This document shows, one piece after another, positions 7,742-14,766 of a DNA stretch of 61,905 nt. This DNA is from Piscinibacter caeni (GTDB taxonomy: Bacteria; Pseudomonadota; Gammaproteobacteria; Burkholderiales; Burkholderiaceae_C). The stretch lies in assembly GCA_003265685.1 (NCBI GenBank), contig QJOU01000053.1:1-61905 (forward strand), read 5' to 3'. The position numbers were made by a program, and so were the translations under genes. Position 1 is the stretch's first letter. Each line of letters begins with the position of its first letter. The notes beneath the pieces were generated by a model, which had not been told where the DNA came from, ran no database searches, and worked only from the letters and a program-made list of their open reading frames with translations.

Positions 7742-8932
7742 ATGCTGGCAGAAGCGTCGGCGATCGAGATCGCCGAACTGACCGCAGCCGACGACGGCCG
7801 GGACAGCCCACAGCTCGACAATCTCTCGACACAGGCCGGCCTCGACGAGGCTGACCTGCGCGAGATCCAGGCCGAAAGCGCAGCCGCGCCGGCCTCCCCC
7901 CTCGAAAACATCCTCGCGGAATACATCAAGAATCCCTCGGGCGACAAGACACGTATTGACAAGATCGCCTCGATCATGTTCAATGATGCCCGTGTTCGCA
8001 AGATCTGCCGCTTGCGAGCACTGAAGAACGGCGTCGACATCGACGAAGTCGATGACGTGCTTCAGCGGACGATGGAGGTCTTCTTCGCCAAGATGCTTGC
8101 GAAGATGCGTTCGTCGGATGCTGTTTACGCAGTGGTCTACGCGGTCGCCAACAACGTAGCCAAGGAAGTCTCTCGGGAGGCGTTCGCCCTGGTCATCAAC
8201 CACGACTCGATCGAGGTGATGAAGGAGAAGGGTGACGATCTTCGGGAAGCCGACCTGGCCGGACGAGAAGAAGAAGACCGCGACTTCATGGTCGACACCC
8301 GGATCAACAACTCATACCTCAGCACTCGCCTCAAAGGCGTATTGGAAGGAAAAGGTACCTTGGGCGACACGGGAGTCTACAAACCGGAGTTCGAGACCGT
8401 GCCCTTGGTGAGCGTCACCAAGGTCAAGCGCGCGGAGGGCGACCAGCCCGCTGCGCAAGTCATCGACATGCCGAAGCCGCGGCCGGAGCAGGCCAAGCGC
8501 GATCTGTCCGCCGATCAGCAAGAACTGGTCGACATGATCGAGAAGCTGGGCGTGCGCAACCAGGACTTCGCCGTGCAGATCGGCATCGGCCTGCCGCGTC
8601 TGTCCTCGTACATCTACGGGCGCACGGCCTCCGTTCCGAAGGAGGTCATGGATCGTGCGCGCGAGGTGTTCCACGATCAGAGCCATGGCCTGAAGGAGCT
8701 GAAGAAGCGCTTCGACAAGCCGATGTCCGAGATCCTCAAGTCCTGGGCCAAGCGCCTGGATGCGAAGACGAACGAGGAACTGGCCAGCCTGCTGAGCGTG
8801 ACCACGATGACGATCCATCGCTGGAACACGAACGAGACCAAGCCGGACAAGACCGCGCTGGTCCGCTACGACGCGCAGGTCGGCAAGATCGAGGAGGCGA
8901 TGAAGTCGGCGCTCAAGCGCGTCTCCGGCTGA
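7742..8932 (+). CDS. Putative transcription factor: sigma-region-2-like domain plus two HTH domains
   Basis: 396 aa. Residues ~80-150 (IDEVDDVLQRTMEVFFAKML, then VYAVVYAVANNVAKEVSRE) match the pattern of sigma-70/ECF region 2: an acidic DDVLQ-type helix followed by a Y-x-(I/V)A-x-N-x-(A/V)-type helix. No region 4 is seen. Instead two HTH-like units follow: ~262-300 (DFAVQIGIGLPRLSSYIYG) and ~345-375 (ELASLLSVTTMTIHRWNTNE), both with the step expected of XRE-type helix-turn-helix. The combination is unusual. Its operon carries the shared operator motif, so it is a good candidate regulator of that motif (inference). A terminator follows at 8964. Confidence 0.6.
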   Translation: MLAEASAIEIAELTAADDGRDSPQLDNLSTQAGLDEADLREIQAESAAAPASPLENILAEYIKNPSGDKTRIDKIASIMFNDARVRKICRLRALKNGVDIDEVDDVLQRTMEVFFAKMLAKMRSSDAVYAVVYAVANNVAKEVSREAFALVINHDSIEVMKEKGDDLREADLAGREEEDRDFMVDTRINNSYLSTRLKGVLEGKGTLGDTGVYKPEFETVPLVSVTKVKRAEGDQPAAQVIDMPKPRPEQAKRDLSADQQELVDMIEKLGVRNQDFAVQIGIGLPRLSSYIYGRTASVPKEVMDRAREVFHDQSHGLKELKKRFDKPMSEILKSWAKRLDAKTNEELASLLSVTTMTIHRWNTNETKPDKTALVRYDAQVGKIEEAMKSALKRVSG

Positions 8933-8963
8933 CCTCGAGCAAGCCGCTTCCTCCGCAGACAGG

Positions 8964-8993
8964 GGCCCACTTCGGTGGGCCTTTTCCTTTTTT
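8964..8993 (+). terminator. Intrinsic terminator
   Basis: Stem GGCCCAC/GTGGGCC (8964-8970, 8975-8981) with a TTCG loop, then a T-rich run. It ends the 7407-8932 operon. Confidence 0.92.
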
Positions 8994-9003
8994 GCACGGT
9001 GCA

Positions 9004-9036
9004 AAGAAGAAGGCCCCCACGAATGTCGTGAGGGCC
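9004..9036 (-). terminator. Intrinsic terminator (minus strand)
   Basis: Read on the minus strand, AGGCCCTCACGA pairs with TCGTGGGGGCCT around a 3-nt loop and is followed by TCTTCTTTG. It ends the gene at 9045-9704. Confidence 0.88.
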
Positions 9037-9044
9037 TGTCAGGG

Positions 9045-9704
9045 TTAGCGGCTCATCCGGGTGCCCTGCATGAAGGCAACCCAGTTCTGCGCCTTGGTCA
9101 ACGTCTTGAAGCGAGCGTGGAGCTCGCCGTCGGCGGTGACCTGGTGGGGCAGCTTGTCGTCGCCCGAGGGGCTGATCTCGAGCTTGGCCATGCGGTACGT
9201 CGGGTGACGGTACAGCTCGCGTTTGCTCGTTGCGTCGATGATGCGCACGATCGAGGCGTCCAGGATGGCCGGACCGCCGCAGTCGCTCTGCTTCTCGATG
9301 ATCAGCGGCACCTTCAGGAAGCCCGTCGATCGACCGATGCGGCCGAGCACGTCGTGCTCTTCCATCCAGTCGTTGCCGGTCTCGTGGTCGCCCAGGAAGA
9401 TGCGCAGCTTGATGCCGCGCTCGCGGGCGTCCTCGAGGATGCGGCGAACCGGCTGCGTCGTGCGCGGGTCGAACCAAGTGCCCAGGTCGCGGCCGCTGTC
9501 GCGCAGCATGTTGAGCAGCTTGATGTAGTTCTCGTACTGCTCCAGCTTGCCGATCTGATCGGGCGTGGGCTCCAGAGCCTTCACGCCCAGGCGTTCGGCC
9601 AGGGCCTTCGCCTCGCGGAAGCAGTTCTCGAAGCCGAAGCACGAGTAGCCGCCGGCGGACTTGATGACGAAGAGCTTCTGCTCGTTGTTGATGGTCACGT
9701 TCAT
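9045..9704 (-). CDS. Hypothetical protein
   Basis: 219 aa, ATG at 9704 with GGAG 6 nt upstream. The open frame runs 36 residues further but that part is Arg-rich and lacks a ribosome site. The start MNVTINNEQKLFVIKSAGGY leads into a helix (CFREAKALAERLG), then a charged alpha/beta body (RILEDARERGIKLRIFLGD) and a beta-rich end. No family recognised. It stands alone between terminators, divergent from the gene at 9847. Confidence 0.65.
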   Translation of the reverse strand: MNVTINNEQKLFVIKSAGGYSCFGFENCFREAKALAERLGVKALEPTPDQIGKLEQYENYIKLLNMLRDSGRDLGTWFDPRTTQPVRRILEDARERGIKLRIFLGDHETGNDWMEEHDVLGRIGRSTGFLKVPLIIEKQSDCGGPAILDASIVRIIDATSKRELYRHPTYRMAKLEISPSGDDKLPHQVTADGELHARFKTLTKAQNWVAFMQGTRMSR

Positions 9705-9846
9705 GGTTTCTCCAGGGGAGGGTTGTCGGGATACCCGGAGATGGCGCACGCACGGAGTGAATCGGTGGCGTCGTCGTGGCGCGTGTCGCGCATCACGTCG
9801 CATCAGGGGCACGGTGCCCCTGCGTCACCACGAAAGGAATCTACGA

Positions 9847-10638
9847 ATGAGCATCAAAGCACTGGCCCTGGCCATCGAGCAGAACTACGCCGCCGGCATG
9901 TCCGGCGGGGACGACACCCAGTTCCAGGCACTGATCGACCTTGGCGACCAGGCTGCGGAGATCATCAAGATGGAAGACGAGCTCGTCGCCAACCGCGAGA
10001 CGCTGCGCCGCGTCTGGGCCCTGGCTCAGCAGCTGCAAAAGTCCCTTGGGTGGATCGAGACCTTCATCCGCGAGCACGGCGAGTGGTGGGGTAGCGAGGA
10101 CGTCGACACGGCCGAGAACGAGTGGCTGAGCAACGCGCGCGATCTGCTCAAGCTGTTCGAAGACGTGCCCAAGACGGCCCCCGAGGCCTCGGCCGCGCGT
10201 CACAGCAACCCGCTGTCGATGTTCACCGAGACGGAGCTGCTCGACGAGCTGCGCGGCCGCGGTGCGGTCGCAAGCGTCTGGACTGCCGAGGATCTGTCGT
10301 TCCTCGACGAGGATGCCCCCGAGGGCGTCACCGACGAGGAGCTGCCCGCTCTGAAGGCGCGCGCGCTGGAATCTGCCGGCCGCAGCCTGGAGGACATCCT
10401 CGGGGCGCGCGGCAACGAGCACCTGGCCGACTGGTGGCACATGAACTGCGACGACGTCATGAGCGCGCACGAAGAATCGCTGGTCAAGGCCTGCGAAGCC
10501 GCCGGCGTCGAAATCGTGGACGATCACACGATCACCTGGCAGCACGGCGGAACGGTCCACAGCGGCACCGGCTCCTCGTTCGAATCGGTGGCCGCGGCCG
10601 CCCGCGACGCGATTCGCACGCTGCGGATCAAGATCTGA
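9847..10638 (+). CDS. Hypothetical two-part protein
   Basis: 263 aa, AAAGGA ~10 nt before the ATG at 9847. The first ~110 residues are helical and Trp-rich (WALAQQLQKSLGWIETFIRE, EWWGSEDVD). After an acidic middle, the last ~85 residues (DWWHMNCDDVMSAHEESLVK...HTITWQHGGTVHSGTG) form a separate domain ending in a conserved-looking helix. No known family. A terminator follows 14 bp downstream. Confidence 0.65.
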   Translation: MSIKALALAIEQNYAAGMSGGDDTQFQALIDLGDQAAEIIKMEDELVANRETLRRVWALAQQLQKSLGWIETFIREHGEWWGSEDVDTAENEWLSNARDLLKLFEDVPKTAPEASAARHSNPLSMFTETELLDELRGRGAVASVWTAEDLSFLDEDAPEGVTDEELPALKARALESAGRSLEDILGARGNEHLADWWHMNCDDVMSAHEESLVKACEAAGVEIVDDHTITWQHGGTVHSGTGSSFESVAAAARDAIRTLRIKI

Positions 10639-10651
10639 CGCGCAACCCCTC

Positions 10652-10690
10652 AAGCCCCTCCCAGTTCGCTGGTGAGGGGCTTCTTCTTTC
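10652..10690 (+). terminator. Intrinsic terminator
   Basis: AAGCCCCTC/GAGGGGCTT outer stem with an inner CCAG-TTCG-CTGG, followed by CTTCTTTC. Confidence 0.88.
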
Positions 10691-10780
10691 TCGGGCGCAG
10701 CGCAAGCGCGCGTGAGCCAGCGTGTTCCTCATCTCGCAAAGCAAGGCGTACGTCACGCCTCTTTCAACGGAGAACTTTCA

Positions 10781-12148
10781 ATGGACATGTTTGGACAATC
10801 TGACCGCGAACTGGCGATCGACGCGCTCCACGCTTCGACCGCCATCTACACCGCGGACCCCGTGGTCAACCAGCTGCTCGACATGCTGGACTGGCCCAAC
10901 GGCACGCGCCGCCTGGTCGACCCCAGCTGCGGCGATGGCGCCTTCCTCGGTCGTGCGCTGGAGCGCCTGCTCCTCGCGTACCCGAACATCGACGACGCGC
11001 GCCTGTCGCACGTGATCGAAGGCTGGGAGATCCACTTCTTCGCGGTGTCGGAAGCCCGTGCACGCGTTGCCGGTGTGCTGGTGACTCATGGCCGCCAGGC
11101 GGCCGACGCGCGAGCACTGGCCGAAGAGATCGTACGCCACGGCGACTTCCTGCTGGAGGGCCCTCGTGAGCCGGTCTACCATGCGATCGCGGGAAATCCC
11201 CCGTACCTTCGCTTCGCCAATGTGCCGCAACCGCTGCGCGACGACTACGAGCGCGAGCTGCCCGACTACGCGACGGCCGACATGCTGCACAGCTTCCTCG
11301 ATCGCTGCGCGCTGTCCCTTCACGGGGACGGCGAGATCGCTTGTGTCACGAGCGATAGGTGGCTCTTCAATGAAAACGCCGCGCGCCTGCGCGAAGCGAT
11401 CGGACAACGACTTGGCATCGCTCACCTCGAGCGCCTGGACGTCACGAGCGCCTTCTACCGGCCGAAGCTGCGCCGCCGCGGCGCGCCGCCGCGGATTCAC
11501 CCGGTGGGCGTGGTACTGCGGCATGCCGCCCAGTGCGCTTCGCCGCTCTCGAAGGCTCCGGTGTTCCCGGGCGCTGACGACGAGGTTGACGCCGGCGGCC
11601 CGACGCTGGGGGAACTCGCGAAGGTGAGCATCGCCCCGTGGCTGGGCACCCCAGGGATCTTCCTGATCCACGAAGAAGTGGCCAAGGGTCTGCCGCGCGA
11701 CGAGTTGGTGCCGGCGATCGACACGGACGACATCACGCAAGGCGTGCTCGGCAAACCGACGCGCTACGCGATCCGCACGCGGCGCGACGTGGACCCGAGT
11801 GCTGCCGTCATGGAGCACCTGGATCGCGAGCTGCCACGCATGTGCGCGCGCGGCCGCAAGAGCCCGCGCTGGATGCCGCCCGAGTCGTTCGAGAAGTTCG
11901 ATCTCTCGCAACCGTACCTGCTGGTGCCTCGCATCGCGAAAACGCTGCGCCCTGTGCGCGTGCCCGCTGGCATGCTGGCGGTGAATCACAACCTGTCGAT
12001 CGTTGCCGCCGGCGACCGATCCCTCGACGAGCTCGAGGCGATCCTGTCGAGCGACAAGGCGATGGAGTGGATCAGCCGGCGCGCGCCGCGACTGGAGAAC
12101 GGCTACTTCAGCATCACGACGCGTCTGCTCCGGTCCCTGCCGGTGTAG
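10781..12148 (+). CDS. N6-adenine DNA methyltransferase (Eco57I-like)
   Basis: 455 aa, ATG at 10781 with GGAG 8 nt upstream; an earlier in-frame start at 10712 lacks one. Motif I is VDPSCGDGAFLG near residue 47 (S-adenosylmethionine binding) and motif IV is NPPY near residue 141 (adenine pocket). The rest (~230-455) fits a target-recognition region. It would methylate adenine at N6, protecting or marking plasmid DNA. No restriction subunit is next to it, so an orphan methyltransferase is most likely. It is a single-gene unit with its own terminator. Confidence 0.85.
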   Translation: MDMFGQSDRELAIDALHASTAIYTADPVVNQLLDMLDWPNGTRRLVDPSCGDGAFLGRALERLLLAYPNIDDARLSHVIEGWEIHFFAVSEARARVAGVLVTHGRQAADARALAEEIVRHGDFLLEGPREPVYHAIAGNPPYLRFANVPQPLRDDYERELPDYATADMLHSFLDRCALSLHGDGEIACVTSDRWLFNENAARLREAIGQRLGIAHLERLDVTSAFYRPKLRRRGAPPRIHPVGVVLRHAAQCASPLSKAPVFPGADDEVDAGGPTLGELAKVSIAPWLGTPGIFLIHEEVAKGLPRDELVPAIDTDDITQGVLGKPTRYAIRTRRDVDPSAAVMEHLDRELPRMCARGRKSPRWMPPESFEKFDLSQPYLLVPRIAKTLRPVRVPAGMLAVNHNLSIVAAGDRSLDELEAILSSDKAMEWISRRAPRLENGYFSITTRLLRSLPV

Positions 12149-12163
12149 CGCTCAACCTCACCC

Positions 12164-12197
12164 CGGCCTGGCTCTCTTCGGAGACCAGGCCGCTTTT
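12164..12197 (+). terminator. Intrinsic terminator
   Basis: GGCCTGG/CCAGGCC (12164-12170, 12184-12190) with an inner TCTC-TTCG-GAGA, then CTTTTCTTC. Confidence 0.9.
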
Positions 12198-12224
12198 CTT
12201 CGTGAGCTTGGCGCAGGCGCAAAG

Positions 12225-12260
12225 AAAAACCCCACCCAGCAGCGCTGGATGGGGTGGGGT
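12225..12260 (-). terminator. Intrinsic terminator (minus strand)
   Basis: On the minus strand CCCCATCCAG pairs imperfectly with CTGGGTGGGG and is followed by TTTTTCTTTG. It ends the YqaJ-like gene. Confidence 0.85.
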
Positions 12261-12263
12261 GGG

Positions 12264-13241
12264 TTAGACCGTCAGGATGAACGAATCGTCGACCACGGTT
12301 GCGATCGGGTCGACCTTGGCGTCCGACTTGGGTTGCTCTTTCGGCATTTGCAGCGCTTCGGGGTTGATCTCTTCCGCGGTTGCAGCCTCTCTCACCTGAA
12401 CGGTGGTCGAGTCTTTCTTGCGGAACTTCTCTTCCTCTTCCGGCGTGTACGTGAAGCCCTTGGAGGCCAGGAGCTTCGCCATGTCCACGGTGCCCTTGCG
12501 GGTCACGCGGGTGACGATCACTCCGGCACCTTCGCGTTTCTGTTCGTCGTCTGCAAGCAGCGAGATCAGCGCCTTGCGGGCGGCTTCTTCGCGCTCGGCG
12601 GCCGCGTCGGATTCCATCTTCAGGGCGCGCCACAGCGTTGCTGCAGCAGCCCATTCGTCGGACTCCCATACGCGAGCCGTTACCCGTTCCCAGAATCGCA
12701 GCGAGGCATCGATGATGGCTTGCTGACGAGCAGGGTCTGGGTAGACGATCACCAGGGCGCCGTTGTCACCGTCGAACGACCAGTAGTGCAACTCCTTCGC
12801 TCCCGAGACAAGCAGCTGCTGCTGCGTCTGGTCGACGTAGTAGTCGGGCACCAGGCCGTTCTTGGCGAGCATGTGCGCTTCTTCGCCCGGGCACTTCACC
12901 TCCAGCGCGATCGAGCCGTCGATCTCCAGTCCGTCGAGCGAGGCCCTCAGGATCGGATGCGTCGTGCTCTCGAGAACCATCGGCACCATGATGTTGCCGG
13001 TGTGCTTCTCGTAGGCTGCTCGCGCCTTCGGCTCCAGCTTGATGCCGCGCATCATCGCTGGGTTCATCTTCGGCCCCGGGTCGAGGCCGATCTTCTGCCG
13101 GTACAGGCCGTAGGGTGTTGTCCATTTGGACCTCCCCATGACCGCGGGCGCGTCAGACGCGCCCAGTCCGTTTAGTCTCCACGCCAGCCATTCAGGTGTT
13201 CCCTGCTTGGCCTGGGCGCCCGAGACGACTCGGTATCCCAT
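12264..13241 (-). CDS. YqaJ-like viral recombinase / exonuclease (PD-(D/E)XK)
   Basis: 325 aa, ATG at 13241 with AAGGAG upstream. The first ~210 residues carry the lambda-exonuclease/YqaJ signature: GTPEWLAWRLNGLGASD near the N-terminus, E70 in RGIKLEPKARAAYEKHTG, then D103 (RASLDGLE) and the E114-x-K116 pair in IALEVKCP, followed by YVDQTQQQLLVSG. Such 5'-3' exonucleases make single-strand overhangs for annealing recombination. No single-strand annealing partner (Bet/RecT/Erf) is recognised nearby. The C-terminal ~100 residues are charged and variable. Confidence 0.88.
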   Translation of the reverse strand: MGYRVVSGAQAKQGTPEWLAWRLNGLGASDAPAVMGRSKWTTPYGLYRQKIGLDPGPKMNPAMMRGIKLEPKARAAYEKHTGNIMVPMVLESTTHPILRASLDGLEIDGSIALEVKCPGEEAHMLAKNGLVPDYYVDQTQQQLLVSGAKELHYWSFDGDNGALVIVYPDPARQQAIIDASLRFWERVTARVWESDEWAAAATLWRALKMESDAAAEREEAARKALISLLADDEQKREGAGVIVTRVTRKGTVDMAKLLASKGFTYTPEEEEKFRKKDSTTVQVREAATAEEINPEALQMPKEQPKSDAKVDPIATVVDDSFILTV

Positions 13242-13344
13242 GTGGATTTGCTCCTTCACGTTGAACAAGAGCGACGTGCTCCTGGTGAACCGTGATGAGC
13301 CACTCGGGCGTGTACTTCGACCCCCGGACGGAATGCGCAATCCA

Positions 13345-13383
13345 GAAAGAGAAGCCCGCCCAACGCATGAAGCTAGGGCGGGC
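13345..13383 (-). terminator. Intrinsic terminator (minus strand)
   Basis: Stem GCCCGCCC/GGGCGGGC (arms 13354-13361 and 13376-13383), followed on the minus strand by TTCTCTTTC. It ends the gene at 13392-13655. Confidence 0.88.
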
Positions 13384-13391
13384 AGGGTGGT

Positions 13392-13655
13392 TCAGCTGGC
13401 GGCCGGCGCGGGGCCGTTGGCCAGCGCGTAGCGCCAGAGCGTGTTCTCGGGTCGTTGCCCGTTCCAGCGTTCGACCAGCGAGACCGCTGACCGCGCAAGG
13501 GATGCGATCGGTGTGTAGCGCCAGTTGTCGTCGCTCCAGCACGGCTCGTGGGTGCCGTTGAAGTCGCCGACGGTCGTCTTGCCGGTGGGGATGTGGGTGC
13601 GGGTGAAGTGGAACGGCCTGGCCAAGGTAGCCGACCGCGATACGATGGCGCTCAT
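13392..13655 (-). CDS. Small hypothetical protein
   Basis: 87 aa, ATG at 13655 with GGAG 6 nt upstream; the longer frame to 13823 has no such signal. The body reads HFTRTHIPTGKTTVGDFNG then a helix with SLVERWNGQRPENTLWRYAL. The W-N-x6-TLWRYAL end is reminiscent of small phage and plasmid proteins, but no family can be named. Flanked by minus-strand terminators on both sides. Confidence 0.6.
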   Translation of the reverse strand: MSAIVSRSATLARPFHFTRTHIPTGKTTVGDFNGTHEPCWSDDNWRYTPIASLARSAVSLVERWNGQRPENTLWRYALANGPAPAAS

Positions 13656-13736
13656 GTGATCTCCGTTGGGGGAAGCGGCGGCGCCGCGAAAGCGTGTGCC
13701 CAGGAGATGCGAAACGGCCGGGTGGAAGCTGGAAAG

Positions 13737-13777
13737 AAACAAGGCCAGGTCACCAATGGTGAGCCCGGCCCTGGTCA
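13737..13777 (-). terminator. Intrinsic terminator of an unidentified minus-strand transcript
   Basis: On the minus strand GGCCGGG-C-TCACC pairs with GGTGA-CCTGGCC around a 3-nt loop: 12 pairs, one wobble, one bulge. It is followed by TTGTTTCTTT. It lies upstream of, not after, the small gene at 13392-13655. Confidence 0.7.
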
Positions 13778-14240
13778 AAAAGATCGGTGCGACATGGTCG
13801 CGCGCGATCTGATGCCGAAGCATCGTTTTTGACTCAGGGCCGGACTCGACAACAGTAAGTCATTTGCGTTTTCTCGCGGTCTGCGAGCAACTCGAGCTAG
13901 TCGTGTGTCTTCGACTCTCACTTCCTACGAGGCCTCTGGGGCTCGATCGATGTCCACCCACGGGTTACCGGGTATGTGACGTGTCTTTTGGGTGTCTGCA
14001 GCTGATTCATCAGCAGCACGAAACCTAAGGTTGTGGGAAAGCGGTGCACCGCACCTCCAAACCAACCGCGACCAATCGGGAAGCATTGAGGAAACACACA
14101 GCTCAGTCTGTCTGGGGTAGTACGCTGACCCTTAGACAAGGATGACTGCAGGGAGCATGTGCTCGGAACGGGCAATGACGCCTCTCGCTCTCTTACCGTG
14201 CCCCACGTGATGCGTAACGCGGGCACATACGCGATCAGTG

Positions 14241-14279
14241 CAAAGAAGAAGCCCCGAGCGCACATGGTGCACCCGGGGC
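14241..14279 (-). terminator. Intrinsic terminator (minus strand)
   Basis: On the minus strand CCCCG...CGGGG encloses GTGCAC/GTGCGC-type pairing and is followed by CTTCTTCTTTG. It ends the gene at 14286-14543. Confidence 0.8.
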
Positions 14280-14285
14280 GGCTGG

Positions 14286-14543
14286 TTAGGGCCTGCTTAC
14301 ATCTTTGAGCTTCGCGCAGATCTTCTCGGCCTCCTCCTCGAGGCGCTTGCGCTGGACCTGTCCGGCAGAGCCGAAGCTGTTGCGCGCGGCTTCCAGCTGA
14401 GCTGACTCGCACGCGGCGCGCGCCAGGTGCAATTCGCTGACACGCGCGACGCCGGCGAGGACGTAGCAGCCGTAGGCGATGCCGAGCAGGACTAGGAGCT
14501 TGAAGGGCAGGTCTGCGTTCAGAGCTTTGACGATGGTATCCAT
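14286..14543 (-). CDS. Small single-span membrane protein
   Basis: 85 aa, ATG at 14543 with GGAG 7 nt upstream. Residues ~14-33 (FKLLVLLGIAYGCYVLAGVA) form one membrane helix. The rest is a charged helical tail (ARAACESAQLEAARNSFG...RLEEEAEKICAKLKD), probably a short coiled coil. Function unknown. It is divergent from the defence island that begins at 14.77 kb. Confidence 0.65.
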   Translation of the reverse strand: MDTIVKALNADLPFKLLVLLGIAYGCYVLAGVARVSELHLARAACESAQLEAARNSFGSAGQVQRKRLEEEAEKICAKLKDVSRP

Positions 14544-14766
14544 GGGGATCTCCTCAGTGGTTGACGTGACCACTGGGGATGCCTTGCGCGCACACGTACC
14601 CTTGCAGCCCGTCCGTCGCATGCGACTACCAGGAGGTGGCGAACACATACCCTGAGCAATTCCTCCATCCATCATTGCCCGCCTTCCTCTGTTCGGTAGC
14701 GCTCAGCTGAAGGCACAATCTCCCGGTTCATTCAAGGTGTCGGAACAAGCATCCAGGGAGATCCAG

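Larger units (their letters stand above)
13656..14285. other. 630-bp stretch without a convincing gene; possible minus-strand small RNA
   Basis: No frame here has a Shine-Dalgarno and plausible codon use. The part 13850-14220 has lower GC than its flanks and short inverted repeats (for example GCTGA-ttca-TCAGC near 14000). A strong minus-strand terminator hairpin lies at 13737-13777 (separate entry) with no gene immediately upstream of it, which would fit a non-coding minus-strand transcript. Confidence 0.4.

Noticed and set aside
10781-13241. Methyltransferase and YqaJ nuclease as one restriction-modification system
   Set aside because: They are on opposite strands, each with its own terminator, and YqaJ-type enzymes are processive recombination exonucleases, not restriction enzymes.
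13918-14412. 164-codon minus-strand frame
   Set aside because: It overlaps the better small membrane gene at 14286-14543 in another frame and has no Shine-Dalgarno at any start.
14737-14766. Upstream GTG start of the type ISP enzyme
   Set aside because: In frame but without a ribosome site, whereas TTG 14767 has AGGGAG at ideal distance; the choice is not certain.
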